A DNA stretch of 64,000 bases from Belliella kenyensis (GCF_022549675.1 NZ_JAKZGR010000004.1:1-64000), one strand, 5' to 3'; counted from the stretch's first letter, positions 36,486 through 45,785 are shown. Notes: generated by a model not told the origin, from the letters alone. Made by a program: numbers and translations.

Positions 36486-36826
36486 CCCAAATCATCTTTA
36501 GGTGGAGATTTTTTGCTCTTGGAAGCTCTCTTTTTCCACTTTGCCTCGTCTTCCTTGGCCAACTGCATGGGACTGATAGGTCTGATCTCTTGAAATTGAT
36601 CAAAAACATACAAGGCATCCAAAACACGCAGCACTTTCAATAAATTGGTCAAGGCAATATTCTCTCCCCTCTCCAAAAGACTGAGTGTGGAACGGCTGAT
36701 AGCAGCCTTCTCTGCCACTTCATCTTGAGTAAGATGCTGTGCTATCCTACGAGATTTGATGAAGCTTCCTATTTTCTTTAGGATTGCACCATCACTGAGA
36801 TACGATATGTATGAAAAATCATCCAT
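36479..36826 (-). CDS. hipB: HipB-like XRE-family antitoxin/repressor
   Basis: A 115-residue DNA-binding protein with a helix-turn-helix at about residues 18-72 (IAQHLTQDEVAEKAAISRST, LSLLERGENIALTNLLKVL) and a basic disordered tail (KWKKRASKSKKSPPKDDLGW). It is the antitoxin and autorepressor of the following hipA gene. The upstream region carries a perfect 17-bp palindrome and related half-sites, as expected for cooperative HipB/HipA repression. Confidence 0.93.
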   Translation of the reverse strand: MDDFSYISYLSDGAILKKIGSFIKSRRIAQHLTQDEVAEKAAISRSTLSLLERGENIALTNLLKVLRVLDALYVFDQFQEIRPISPMQLAKEDEAKWKKRASKSKKSPPKDDLGW

Positions 36827-36858
36827 ATATAGCTAATTTAACTAACAACGACTTATTT

Positions 36859-36875
36859 TTCATACAATGTATGAA
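36859..36875. promoter_or_regulatory. palindromic operator upstream of hipB
   Basis: TTCATACAATGTATGAA is a perfect inverted repeat 33 bases upstream of the hipB start. Related half-sites are GTATGAAAA at 36810-36818 (inside the gene start) and TTCATACAT at 36949-36957. The spacing of the sites suggests an autoregulatory array over the promoter. Confidence 0.65.
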
Positions 36876-37079
36876 TATTATTCGTGAAATAAAAATTTGA
36901 ATGAAAAATCATTCATTATGTGGATTATTTTGATTTATTGATTAATATTTCATACATAAAATATACTTTAATACACTGCTCCCTATTTCCATACAAAAAC
37001 ACTTAAAAAAGTTTTTTTGACTTTTTTCTACAAACATTAAATTACATTACCCGAACTTTATAGCACGAACATCAAAAAA

Positions 37080-37445
37080 ATGACACAGCACATGATCAAG
37101 CTAATAAAACTAGAGGAAATAGCTCAGTTGATCCTTTCCATTATCATATTCAACCAATTAGATTTTGCTTGGTGGGTGTTTTTGGCCTTTATACTCCTCC
37201 CAGACCTATCCATGCTAGGATATTTATTCAACACAAAGATAGGAGCAATCACCTATAATATTTTTCATCATAAGCTATTAGGCATAATGCTATTTGGGTT
37301 AGGAATCTGGATGGATCATTCGTATGTGATGCTTGCGGGTGTTATTTTGTTTGGTCACGCAGCTATGGATAGGATATTTGGCTATGGCCTGAAGTATGCT
37401 GATGATTTCAAGCATACACACTTAGGATGGATTGGGAAGAAGTGA
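37080..37445 (+). CDS. DUF4260 membrane protein
   Basis: A 121-residue small membrane protein with three to four hydrophobic segments (about 14-32, 33-50, 62-80, 83-100) and the DUF4260 signature at the end: AAMDRIFGYGLKYADDFKHT followed by HLGWIGKK. Length is normal for the family, whose function is not known; members occur singly in many bacteria. It starts at ATG 37080, about 250 bases from divergently read hipB. The following 208 bases to the acetyltransferase gene hold nothing recognisable. Confidence 0.9.
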   Translation: MTQHMIKLIKLEEIAQLILSIIIFNQLDFAWWVFLAFILLPDLSMLGYLFNTKIGAITYNIFHHKLLGIMLFGLGIWMDHSYVMLAGVILFGHAAMDRIFGYGLKYADDFKHTHLGWIGKK

Positions 37446-37653
37446 TCCCTACAAGAGAACAGTCCCAATCATTAAACCCTAGGCCTAATGCATTTTCACA
37501 TAAATCATCCATGTTTTGAAGGTATAAAGTAGCGATTTGATTACTTTTGAATATCTCTTTCGAAATCATCAATCAGGTTGAGACAATAAGCGTATTTGAC
37601 AATAGACTTCACCTTTTGCCGATAGGCTTATATCTGATTGCTAAAACTTAAAT

Positions 37654-38277
37654 ATGAAACATCTAATAAAACTAGAGGATTGGGATAGGAAAGAACATTT
37701 CGCTTTTTTCTCGGAGTTTGAAGAGCCGTTTTATGGCATAAATGTAAAAATAGACTGCACACATGCATATGCAATGGCGAAGGAAAAAGGACAATCTTTT
37801 TTTCTTTACTACCTCTACAGAACCCTCAAGGCAGTCAATAAAATAGAGAATTTTAAATACCGAATCATCGAACAAGAGGTCTATTTATTTGATCGAATCG
37901 ACGTCTCATGTACCATCATGCGTGAGGATGGCTTGTTCGCCTATGCACATATGGATTACTATGAAGATGAGGAGGAGTTCATTCGTCATTCGAATATAGA
38001 AATAGCAAAAGTTCAGCAAGCCACTACCTTAATGCCTTCAGAATATGCTGTAAATGAAATTCACTTTTCAGCCATTCCTTGGATAGACTTTTCGTCGATT
38101 TCACATGCAAGGAAGTTTAGCCGACCGGATAGCTCTCCCAAGATTTCTTTTGGCAAAGTAGTTACAGCAGATGAGAAAAAATGGGTATCCGTGTCTATTC
38201 ATGTGCATCATGGCTTCGTAGACGGTTACCACCTCGGGCTATTTGTCGATAAACTTCAAGAATTGATGAATGCTTAG
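37654..38277 (+). CDS. chloramphenicol acetyltransferase-fold (CAT-like) acyltransferase
   Basis: A 207-residue protein of the CatA-type fold. The catalytic motif near the C-terminus is VSIHVHHGFVDGYHLGLFVD, matching HHxxxDG with catalytic His and structural Asp. FSAIPWIDFSSISHARKF corresponds to the substrate-pocket strand of CAT enzymes. Many chromosomal members of this family have unknown acceptors, so resistance to chloramphenicol should not be assumed. The stop codon overlaps the methyltransferase start by eight bases, suggesting coupled translation. Confidence 0.88.
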   Translation: MKHLIKLEDWDRKEHFAFFSEFEEPFYGINVKIDCTHAYAMAKEKGQSFFLYYLYRTLKAVNKIENFKYRIIEQEVYLFDRIDVSCTIMREDGLFAYAHMDYYEDEEEFIRHSNIEIAKVQQATTLMPSEYAVNEIHFSAIPWIDFSSISHARKFSRPDSSPKISFGKVVTADEKKWVSVSIHVHHGFVDGYHLGLFVDKLQELMNA

Positions 38278-38917
38278 TAGCGATACATCAAAGCTACAAG
38301 AGGACTGCAAGTTGTGCTCGCAGCCCATCCAAGTTTCCAATTTGCTCTATTCACAATGTGAGGTTTGTGACCTGATTTATAGAAATCCTGCAAACTTCAT
38401 GGATGCTAAAAAGGAGAAAGCCCATTATGAGCATCACCACAATGGGCCAGAGCACCCTGGCTACTTGCAATATTTGAGCAAAATAATCGAACCTGTCACT
38501 GCTTTCCTTTTCCCTCAATCCACCGCTTTGGATTATGGTTGTGGTCCTGGGCCAGCGCTTGATTTTTTACTCAAAGACTACGGTGTGACTTGCGACAATT
38601 ACGATCCATTTTTCTTCAAAGATGGAATTGCTAGGAAGAGTTACGATTTTATTTTTGCCACAGAATGTTTCGAACATTTTCATCATCCTGAGAAGGAGGT
38701 AAGGAAGATGCTCGATTTGCTGAAAATAGGAGGTCTACTTTGCATCATGACGGTATTTCACCAAGGAATCGACACTATGGAAAAGTGGTACTATGCCAAA
38801 GATCTTACTCATGTGGCATTCTACTCACACCAAACTATGAAGTGGATATCCCATCATTACCATATAGATATTCTCTATCAAGACCAGAAATCCATATGTG
38901 TGTTTCAGAAAAATTAA
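38270..38917 (+). CDS. class I SAM-dependent methyltransferase with N-terminal zinc ribbon
   Basis: A 215-residue protein. A four-cysteine ribbon near residues 13-37 (CKLCSQP and CEVCDLIYRN) comes before a Rossmann methyltransferase core: TALDYGCGPGPALDFLLKDY (SAM motif I), YDFIFATECFEHFHHPEKEV (motif IV/V region) and LKIGGLLCIMTVFH. It resembles small 2OG/UbiG-like methyltransferases with unknown acceptors. The eight-base overlap with the CAT-like gene suggests they modify the same molecule in sequence, but that is inference. A bidirectional terminator follows immediately. Confidence 0.88.
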   Translation: MLSSDTSKLQEDCKLCSQPIQVSNLLYSQCEVCDLIYRNPANFMDAKKEKAHYEHHHNGPEHPGYLQYLSKIIEPVTAFLFPQSTALDYGCGPGPALDFLLKDYGVTCDNYDPFFFKDGIARKSYDFIFATECFEHFHHPEKEVRKMLDLLKIGGLLCIMTVFHQGIDTMEKWYYAKDLTHVAFYSHQTMKWISHHYHIDILYQDQKSICVFQKN

Positions 38918-38920
38918 TCC

Positions 38921-38959
38921 AAAAAAGAAGGTTGCAAGTACGTTGCAACCTTCTTTTTT
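38921..38959. terminator. bidirectional terminator
   Basis: A 17-bp stem (AAAAAAGAAGGTTGCAA / TTGCAACCTTCTTTTTT) with a five-base loop between two convergent genes. The A-run on one side and T-run on the other serve both strands. Confidence 0.92.
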
Positions 38960-38983
38960 CGGTTTTTGAATCAGCGATAAGCT

Positions 38984-40027
38984 TTAAATCTGCTTATTCA
39001 GAAAAGAAACGAGCTTGAAAATCTCCTGATCTAAAGCTTTATTTGCCATTTCAAAGCGCTCTGGTGAATTCACAGACTCTCTCACGGAAATATAATACGT
39101 CAATTTATCTGCACTTGGAACTAGAGTGATACTTACCCCCTCTACAGTTTCGATTTTGAGGATATTTGTTCCTTTGATCGGGTGATCATAGACCTTGTCC
39201 GTCAGTATGTTTTTCTTCACCCCTTTGTTGAAATCTGTCACTGCACTTACAGAGAATATTTCTTCCAAAAACTTCGGGCTTCTTTTGACTTCAGAGAGGA
39301 ATTTATTGAGTTGCTTTTTATGAATCTCCAAGCTAAGGTCTAATCCGACAGCTTTTTCCTTGTAGAAACCATTGTAGAAATACACTTCCATCAGTGCATC
39401 ATAGGTGTTCTTTTCTACAGCTCCTTGTCTAGCTTCCAATTCAGCTATCTGAACGACGATCTCTTCGAAGCTCAATGCCGAATGCATGACTTGTTGGTCA
39501 ATATTGAAGCCTGCAAGCGGTTTGCCCGCTACAGTAGCTTGAGCTACTTCGAAAGCTGACTTCAAATCACCAGATTCGATAACTTGGTCAATTGTCTCTA
39601 CACGGCCTTTGCGTGCTACTACATCCAATAGATCAGACATCAAGATTGATTTCACCAAGTGAAGTCCTTCATATGAACCCGACTTGATCCACTCTTGTAG
39701 CAATACTGCAGAGACTTGATGGGCATTGAGTACCATAAATGCGCCTTCTACCCCTTTTTTGACAACTAATGCTATTCTATCAGCTTCTGGGTCTACTGCT
39801 ATGACTAAGTTGTATCCTTCAGAAGTAGCTTGCTCAATAGCTGGCTTGAGCATGACAAAGTTGAACACATTTCCTGCCTTGGCCTTATCAAGGATATGTT
39901 CGCCAACTTGATCTGCAACTTTTCTCAGCCTTTTCACCAAGGATGATTGCTTTTCAAAAGCTACTAATAATACTTTGTTTTTGAAGGTAATAGACTGATC
40001 TGATTGATTTTCTGACTCTAAACTCAT
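38984..40027 (-). CDS. shortened phosphohexomutase-like protein lacking the catalytic-serine domain
   Basis: A 347-residue protein with pieces of the phosphoglucomutase/phosphomannomutase fold. Metal-loop-like VIAVDPEADRIALVV (DxDxDR becomes DPEADR) is followed by VLNAHQVSAVLLQEW and LVKSILMSDLLDVVARKG, in the order seen in PGM domains II and III. The end VPSADKLTYYISVRE resembles the phosphate-binding domain IV. The N-terminal domain with the TSGTRG/phosphoserine loop is absent; the protein starts with only about 35 residues of unrelated sequence. Mutase activity is therefore unlikely. Frames upstream do not supply the missing domain, so it looks like a genuine short variant. Confidence 0.7.
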   Translation of the reverse strand: MSLESENQSDQSITFKNKVLLVAFEKQSSLVKRLRKVADQVGEHILDKAKAGNVFNFVMLKPAIEQATSEGYNLVIAVDPEADRIALVVKKGVEGAFMVLNAHQVSAVLLQEWIKSGSYEGLHLVKSILMSDLLDVVARKGRVETIDQVIESGDLKSAFEVAQATVAGKPLAGFNIDQQVMHSALSFEEIVVQIAELEARQGAVEKNTYDALMEVYFYNGFYKEKAVGLDLSLEIHKKQLNKFLSEVKRSPKFLEEIFSVSAVTDFNKGVKKNILTDKVYDHPIKGTNILKIETVEGVSITLVPSADKLTYYISVRESVNSPERFEMANKALDQEIFKLVSFLNKQI

Positions 40028-40628
40028 ATAATTTTTAGTACTAATTTTTCATTATTTAGACTGGCACGATTGTAAATACAAAAACTGAATGATACAATCC
40101 AGCAGGTAAGGCAAAGCTGTGGGCGAGTAATTTCATCTTGTAAAAATCAGCTTTTTCGTTGTATTAATTATGAACCAAGATGTTACAAATTTACACATTC
40201 TCCTGTCCAGTCAAAAGAACATTAGCATATTTCCGAAACTTTACTAAAAATTTGATTTTCAATCTTGGTTAAATCACTTATTATCACAAAAATAAACCAG
40301 TAATACGTTTTTATCAACATTGAATAAAATGAAATCTTTTATGCGTTTACGCACTTTTCCAGTAAGTATAGAAAGTATCGATCTCACATAGCTTGGATAT
40401 TAATGGATATTAGATATTCATGAATAACCTATTCCGATTTTTCGGAATTGACTAATAGCAACCGATTTCGCCAATGAGTAGATATCACTGGCAATGAATT
40501 GAATAATCAAAAATACATTTCCGGCTAAAACAAAAAAACGTATATGCTCATCAAATCTGAAACATATACGCTCTTTTTTCGGCCTAGAACCAATCTTCAC
40601 ATCCATCTATGGCTTAACTTTTAAAATG
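40028..40628. other. 601-base intergenic region
   Basis: Apart from the argJ terminator at its right end, I see no supported gene. A 62-codon minus frame (40418-40606) overlaps that terminator and has no recognisable domain. The promoter of the mutase-like gene should lie near 40040-40120 but shows no exact TAnnTTTG box. Confidence 0.6.
40528..40572 (-). terminator. terminator of the arg operon
   Basis: An eight-bp stem (CGTATATG at 40539-40546 with CATATACG at 40563-40570) and a 16-base loop, followed on the minus strand by seven T residues, about 60 bases past the argJ stop. Confidence 0.75.
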
Positions 40629-41840
40629 TCAAGTAGTGTACACAGAGTTGAAGAGTACATAATCGGTCGTGAGGTCTGAGCCCCAGCCTACACCTTCTTC
40701 CTTCCCTGTATTGACTTCCAAGATGATCCTGATTTGTGATTCCCTGAGCAGTTTTTTGATGTAATTCTTATCAATTGGTAATGGCTGACCTTTCTCTAGC
40801 ACTTGGACTAAATGTTCCGCATCACCTATAAAAAGATTGACCTTTTTATAGGTGAAATTCACCCCTGAGTTGCCACACGCTGCGATGATTCTACCCCAGT
40901 TTGGATCCCTACCGAACATCGCCGTCTTCACCAAAGTAGAGTCAGAAATAGCCCTGACTAGTTTTCTAGCAATCTCTTCTGTTCTAGCTTTAGTTACTTT
41001 ATATTCAATAAATTTTGATGCACCCTCACCATCAGAGACTATTAGCTTAGCGAGGTGGGTCATCAATTCCAACAACTTGTCTCTAAATAGCCTATAGCCT
41101 GGATCAGATTCATCACTGATCTTCTTGTTGTCTGCCATTCCATTGGCAAGTATTGCTACCATGTCGTTGGTAGAAGTATCTCCATCGACAGTGATCATGT
41201 TGAAAGTACGATCTACGCAATACCTCAAGGCTTTATCAAGAAGGGGCTTCTCGATATTCAAATCAGTGACGATGAAATTCAGCATCGTAGCCATGTTGGG
41301 ATGAATCATGCCTGAACCTTTGGCAACTCCACCCATATTGATGGTCTTGCCGTCGTACTCAAACTCCACAAAACCTTCCTTTGCAAATGTATCCGTAGTG
41401 AGGATAGCATTGGCTACAAATGAACCTGCCTTGGGATCATCACTAAGCTTGTGGATATTTTCCCTGATACCATTGACCACATCATTGGTGGGGAATGGTT
41501 CTCCAATCAAGCCAGTAGAAGCAATGATCACATCATCTTCAGGGATGTTTAGCAATTCGGCAGTTACCTTCATCATGGCTTCTGCACCAGCTCTTCCTTG
41601 CTCTCCAGTACAGGCATTTGCATTTCCTGCATTACAGACGATGACTTGTGCCTGAAGATTGGAGACATTCCGCTCTGAAATTTCCACAGGCTCTGCTCGT
41701 ACTTTATTTTGGGTAAAAACCGCAGCGGCGGCGGCTGGAACCTCCGAGTATATAATTGCCAAATCTCTTCTCATTGATTTGACTCCTGTATGAGCACCCC
41801 AACATTTGATGCCTCTTACATTGGTAATATTCTTGATCAT
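40629..41840 (-). CDS. argJ: glutamate N-acetyltransferase ArgJ
   Basis: A 403-residue ornithine acetyltransferase. It moves the acetyl group from N-acetylornithine to glutamate, closing the cyclic arginine pathway, and may also use acetyl-CoA. The self-cleavage site and nucleophile threonine are visible in KGSGMIHPNMATMLNF, with the oxyanion threonines in VIASTGLIGE. The DGDTSTNDM and MFGRDPNWGRI segments are typical. After cleavage at the AT bond it forms alpha and beta chains. It is the last gene of argB-argD-argC-argJ, 15 bases beyond argC, and is followed by a terminator. Confidence 0.97.
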   Translation of the reverse strand: MIKNITNVRGIKCWGAHTGVKSMRRDLAIIYSEVPAAAAAVFTQNKVRAEPVEISERNVSNLQAQVIVCNAGNANACTGEQGRAGAEAMMKVTAELLNIPEDDVIIASTGLIGEPFPTNDVVNGIRENIHKLSDDPKAGSFVANAILTTDTFAKEGFVEFEYDGKTINMGGVAKGSGMIHPNMATMLNFIVTDLNIEKPLLDKALRYCVDRTFNMITVDGDTSTNDMVAILANGMADNKKISDESDPGYRLFRDKLLELMTHLAKLIVSDGEGASKFIEYKVTKARTEEIARKLVRAISDSTLVKTAMFGRDPNWGRIIAACGNSGVNFTYKKVNLFIGDAEHLVQVLEKGQPLPIDKNYIKKLLRESQIRIILEVNTGKEEGVGWGSDLTTDYVLFNSVYTT

Positions 41841-41855
41841 GATTTCTATTAATCT

Positions 41856-42899
41856 TTATGGTCTTAGTGGTATTTGATTAAGCCCAGCGGTCTCCTCGAT
41901 GCCAAGTACCAAATTCATATTATGGACTGCTTGACTTGCTGCACCTTTGAGAAGGTTGTCTATGGCAGCTATTGCTACGACTCGCTGCGTCCTTTTATCC
42001 CAGAATGGGTAAATGTCACAGAAGTGACTCCCTCTCACATCCTTGATACTAGGCACAGAAGTCTTCACCCTGACAAATGGTTTATCAGCATAAAAGTTTT
42101 GATACAAAGAGAGTAACTCTTCTTGTGTAGTTAGTTTTTTCGTCTTTGCATAAGATGTCACTAAAATCCCCCTATCTATAGGCAAAAGGTGAGGCGTAAA
42201 CTGAATCTGAACTTCACCGTCACTCAGGTGAGAAAATTGCTCCTCGATTTCAATTGTATGTCTGTGAACACCTACTCCATAGGCTTTGAAGTTTTCGTTT
42301 ACATTGGAAAAATGTGTCGTATCGCTTGCCTTTACCCCAGCTCCGGTCAAGCCTGATTTGGCATCTATCACTACGGAGTGATTCTGCACCATATTATCGA
42401 AAAACAATGGCGCAAGACTCAATATGGAGGCGGTTGGATAGCATCCAGGATTTGCAATGAGGCTGCTTCTCTTGATGTCCTCTGCAAACAGCTCAGGCTG
42501 ACCATAAGCTGCACCTTCAAAGCCCTCGACATAAGTGTGTGGTTTTCCATACCAAGCTTCATACACCTCTGGTGAGGCAAGTCGAAAATCCCCTGAAAGA
42601 TCGATGATCTTACAGTTACTGTCCTTCCATTTTTTCACAAAATCCATAGAAACTCCGTGTGGTAATGCCAGAAAAATGACGTCCAGTGAAGACACATCAA
42701 TGTCCTCTGCACTTACCAATGCTTGATCTATGATGTTCAAAAACTGTGGATGAAGATCAGAAAATGGCCTTCCTTGATGAGATTCAGAAGTGATATATTT
42801 AATTTCTACTTGTGGGTGTTGACTAAGGATTCGAGCCAACTCAGAGCCTGTAAAACCAGATGCTCCAATTATGGCTGCTTTATATTTTTGATTTTGCAT
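41856..42899 (-). CDS. argC: N-acetyl-gamma-glutamyl-phosphate reductase ArgC
   Basis: A 347-residue NADPH-dependent reductase that turns N-acetylglutamyl phosphate into its semialdehyde. The N-terminal Rossmann motif is AAIIGASGFTGSELARIL, the active-site cysteine lies in SLIANPGCYPTASIL, and the catalytic His region is VHRHTIEIEEQ. GLTGAGVKAS is the usual substrate loop. Length is standard. It lies two bases from argD and 15 from argJ in the arginine operon. Confidence 0.97.
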   Translation of the reverse strand: MQNQKYKAAIIGASGFTGSELARILSQHPQVEIKYITSESHQGRPFSDLHPQFLNIIDQALVSAEDIDVSSLDVIFLALPHGVSMDFVKKWKDSNCKIIDLSGDFRLASPEVYEAWYGKPHTYVEGFEGAAYGQPELFAEDIKRSSLIANPGCYPTASILSLAPLFFDNMVQNHSVVIDAKSGLTGAGVKASDTTHFSNVNENFKAYGVGVHRHTIEIEEQFSHLSDGEVQIQFTPHLLPIDRGILVTSYAKTKKLTTQEELLSLYQNFYADKPFVRVKTSVPSIKDVRGSHFCDIYPFWDKRTQRVVAIAAIDNLLKGAASQAVHNMNLVLGIEETAGLNQIPLRP

Positions 42900-42901
42900 A
42901 A

Positions 42902-44092
42902 TTATTTTGAATTCATTGCCTGTAATACATCATCCAAAGTATGGATGAATCTTTGTAGCTCTTCATAAGATATGGTCAATGCTGGCACTAGTCGAAGGAC
43001 ATTTTCAGCCGTTGCATTTGCAATGATACCCTTCTGCAGCAAGGCTTGCATGTATGGTAAAGCTGGTGTATTTAGTACCACACCAAGCATTAGGCCTAAT
43101 CCCCTGATTTCTTTGATCTGTGGATACTTCATCTGTAACACCTTCAGCTGATCTATTAGCCAAGCGCTTTTTTCACGAGTCCCCTTGAGTAGTCCTTCTT
43201 CTACGATTACTTCCAAGGCTGCAATCGCCGCAGAAGTTGCTAGAGGATTCCCACCGAATGTAGTTCCATGATCACCAAACTTGATAGCTGAAGCTATTTT
43301 CTCATTACAAAGAAATGCACCAATTGGCATTCCATTGCCAAGTCCTTTGGCTGAGGTAAGGATATCAGGCTGAATCCCATAGTGGTCCTTTGCAAACCAG
43401 TATCCCGTCCTCGCAATACCCGATTGAATTTCATCAAAAATCAACACGATATCATTTGATTGACACAGCGCATGCACTTCTTTTAGATAGGCAGCATCAG
43501 CGGGTCTGATTCCACCTTCACCTTGGATAGGCTCTATAATAATCGCTGCGACATCATCAGAGATTTGATTTTGAATAGCTTCCAAGTTATTGAAAGGTAC
43601 TTGGACAAAGCCTGTCGGCATTGGGCCAAAGCCCTCTTGGTACTTCGCCTGTCCAGTAGCAATCGTTGCTAATGTCCTACCATGAAATGAATTCTCCATG
43701 GAGATGATTTTGCCCCCTCTGCCTTTGCTGTGTGCATATCTTCGTGCTACTTTGATAGCACCTTCGACTGCTTCTGCGCCACTATTTGCAAAAAAAACAC
43801 GACTAAGTCCTGAGATATTGACCAGCAATTCCGAAAGTGCGACCTGCGGAGGGCTCACAAAGAAATTACTTATATGCATCAATTCTGCTGCTTGACTTTG
43901 TATTGCCTTCACCACTTTGGGGTGACAGTGCCCCACATTAGTGACAGCTATACCCGCAAGTAGGTCTAGGTATTCTTTGCCTTCTATATCCCAGAGCTTA
44001 CTACCTTGGCCTTTGACGAAAGTGATTGGTATCCGATTGAAAGTTGGCAAATATTGTGCTTTATCCTTTTGATATAATTCTTGGTTGTTCAT
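42902..44092 (-). CDS. argD: acetylornithine aminotransferase ArgD
   Basis: A 396-residue class-III PLP transaminase converting N-acetylglutamate semialdehyde to N-acetylornithine. The PLP lysine is in DILTSAKGLGNGMPIGAF, the cofactor Asp in DIVLIFDEIQSGIARTG, and the phosphate-cup segment is FFANSGAEAVEGAIKVAR. Length and motifs fit ArgD rather than GabT or lysine aminotransferases, and the operon position confirms it. It is separated by two bases each from argB and argC, so it is translationally coupled. Confidence 0.97.
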   Translation of the reverse strand: MNNQELYQKDKAQYLPTFNRIPITFVKGQGSKLWDIEGKEYLDLLAGIAVTNVGHCHPKVVKAIQSQAAELMHISNFFVSPPQVALSELLVNISGLSRVFFANSGAEAVEGAIKVARRYAHSKGRGGKIISMENSFHGRTLATIATGQAKYQEGFGPMPTGFVQVPFNNLEAIQNQISDDVAAIIIEPIQGEGGIRPADAAYLKEVHALCQSNDIVLIFDEIQSGIARTGYWFAKDHYGIQPDILTSAKGLGNGMPIGAFLCNEKIASAIKFGDHGTTFGGNPLATSAAIAALEVIVEEGLLKGTREKSAWLIDQLKVLQMKYPQIKEIRGLGLMLGVVLNTPALPYMQALLQKGIIANATAENVLRLVPALTISYEELQRFIHTLDDVLQAMNSK

Positions 44093-44094
44093 GA

Positions 44095-44919
44095 TTAATG
44101 TGTGATTGTAGTCCCTATTTTCTTTTCATTTTCGAAAAACTCCATCAACTGCTCAGGCTGAGTACCATTGAGAATCAAGGCGTTTTTGACTCCTCTTTTC
44201 AGGGCATTTTCACAGGACTGGATTTTCGGAATCATACCCCCTTGAATTACCTTGCCATACAAGCTTGGTAGCTTTGCCAGAGGTATTTCTCTCAAAATCG
44301 ATTGAGGGTCGGGGTAGTCTTCATACAATCCATCCACATCCGTCAATGAGATATAATAATCAGCTTGAATGGCTGCTGCAATTTCACTAGCAAAATCATC
44401 TGCGTTGATGTTATAAGAGTTACCTGCTGCATCTGGACCAATGCAAGCAATCACAGGGGTAAATCCAGTCTGAGAAAGTGATGCTAAAAGTTCAGGATTG
44501 ACATGCTGAATACTACCTACTCTTCCAAGATCTATTTCAGTAGTCTCACCATTGGCATCTTGAAGTTGCATATGCTTTGGAGTGACTTGAAGTAAGTTTC
44601 CATCATGTCCAGATATTCCTACGGGATTGAGTCCATGAGTTGAAAAAAGGGCTACTAAGTCTGCATTGACACCACCGAGAAGTGTTCGTTTCACGACAGC
44701 CATTGCTTCTGCACTGGTTTTGCGCTGACCTTCGATAAATTCTGAAGGTATATTTGCTTTATCCAACGCAGAACTGATGAATGGACCTCCACCATGTACG
44801 AGGGTGATTTGATGCCCTGCATTTCTGAGCATCAGAAGAGCTCTAGCGATTTGACTTTTGAGTTCATGATTTACCATGGCATTCCCACCATATTTGATGA
44901 GAAGCTTAGAAGATTGCAT
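44095..44919 (-). CDS. argB: acetylglutamate kinase ArgB
   Basis: A 274-residue amino-acid kinase phosphorylating N-acetylglutamate. The N-terminal LLIKYGGNAMVN binds phosphate, ITLVHGGGPFISSAL the substrate, and YNINADDFASEIAAAI with the later KVIQGGMIPKIQSCENAL segment completes the ATP site. The N-terminal helix of arginine-inhibited hexameric forms is absent, which suggests a dimeric enzyme not inhibited by arginine (an inference). It is the first gene of the arg operon; its promoter should lie within 44920-45188, where I see no exact consensus box. Confidence 0.96.
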   Translation of the reverse strand: MQSSKLLIKYGGNAMVNHELKSQIARALLMLRNAGHQITLVHGGGPFISSALDKANIPSEFIEGQRKTSAEAMAVVKRTLLGGVNADLVALFSTHGLNPVGISGHDGNLLQVTPKHMQLQDANGETTEIDLGRVGSIQHVNPELLASLSQTGFTPVIACIGPDAAGNSYNINADDFASEIAAAIQADYYISLTDVDGLYEDYPDPQSILREIPLAKLPSLYGKVIQGGMIPKIQSCENALKRGVKNALILNGTQPEQLMEFFENEKKIGTTITH

Positions 44920-45188
44920 GCTTTTTTATTTTTGTGAATAGATGATTTAAAGCGAAATGATTTTGACAAATTCCGAAATTAAATTTCCCAAAATCATTTA
45001 AAAACTTATTTCATCTCTTGGGAACAAATACCATTCCATGGTAAGGAAATAATATTTTAAATTTACAACATTACCCAAATCTCTTAGATAGATGAAAATT
45101 AAGCTTAGAAAAAGTAAATTCACCCCGATTTCTGTAAACTTACAGTCATCGAGTGCAGTTATTATTGACAAAGCTGAAATAACCTTTC

Positions 45189-45785
45189 ATGGCAAAGCAT
45201 GACACCTTGACTCCTGAGCTTTTGAGGATTCTAAAAATATTTGGATTAGCCTCGATAGCGTTTGTATTGATCCTTTCTTTTTTTGATGAAAAAAAGGCAA
45301 ACAATACAGGCGCTCTAGACTCTGAATTAGCTATTACGGATGCAGAGAGATTGTATTTCAAAAATGTACGAGGGATATTCTATGATATCGAAAACCGTGC
45401 TGACGCAAAAATGCAACTTTACAGGTATGGAAAAAGAATTAAAGAGGCCGAGCATCCACTGATCAATACCTCCATATTGATCAATAGGGTAAAACTCGAA
45501 GCTTACATTTTTGTAGAAACAAACCCAGAGCTCAACTCATTCGAACTACTTGCCCACTATGATAACGGGACAGACACACTTATTTTTAATCAAGGAGATA
45601 AATTCAGCCATTTTCAATTTGTGAAAAAATTATCCCCATTATTGGAAAATGATGTCCGATTTGAAATGCTATCTCCTCAAGGAAAGCTACCAGTATTGCA
45701 AAATCCAAAAGAAATAGATGCACTTCGTATTCCTATAAAAGACTTCTATCGATTGATCAACCAGTCAATCGAACCTAAAGAATAA
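45189..45785 (+). CDS. hypothetical membrane-anchored protein
   Basis: I do not recognise this 198-residue protein. It has one hydrophobic segment near the N-terminus (residues 13-30, ILKIFGLASIAFVLILSFF) and then a soluble part with a mixed alpha/beta pattern (ERLYFKNVRGIFYDIENRAD, KLEAYIFVETNPELNSFELL). Orientation is probably with the main domain outside the cytoplasm. The next gene follows after 47 bases in the same direction and may be co-transcribed. No catalytic motif is evident. Confidence 0.75.
   Translation: MAKHDTLTPELLRILKIFGLASIAFVLILSFFDEKKANNTGALDSELAITDAERLYFKNVRGIFYDIENRADAKMQLYRYGKRIKEAEHPLINTSILINRVKLEAYIFVETNPELNSFELLAHYDNGTDTLIFNQGDKFSHFQFVKKLSPLLENDVRFEMLSPQGKLPVLQNPKEIDALRIPIKDFYRLINQSIEPKE

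Noticed and set aside
40063-40078. TGGCACG on the + strand as a third sigma-54 promoter
   Set aside because: No GC at the -12 position and no gene downstream on that strand.
40418-40606. 62-codon minus-strand frame downstream of argJ
   Set aside because: It spans the argJ terminator hairpin and has no recognisable features.
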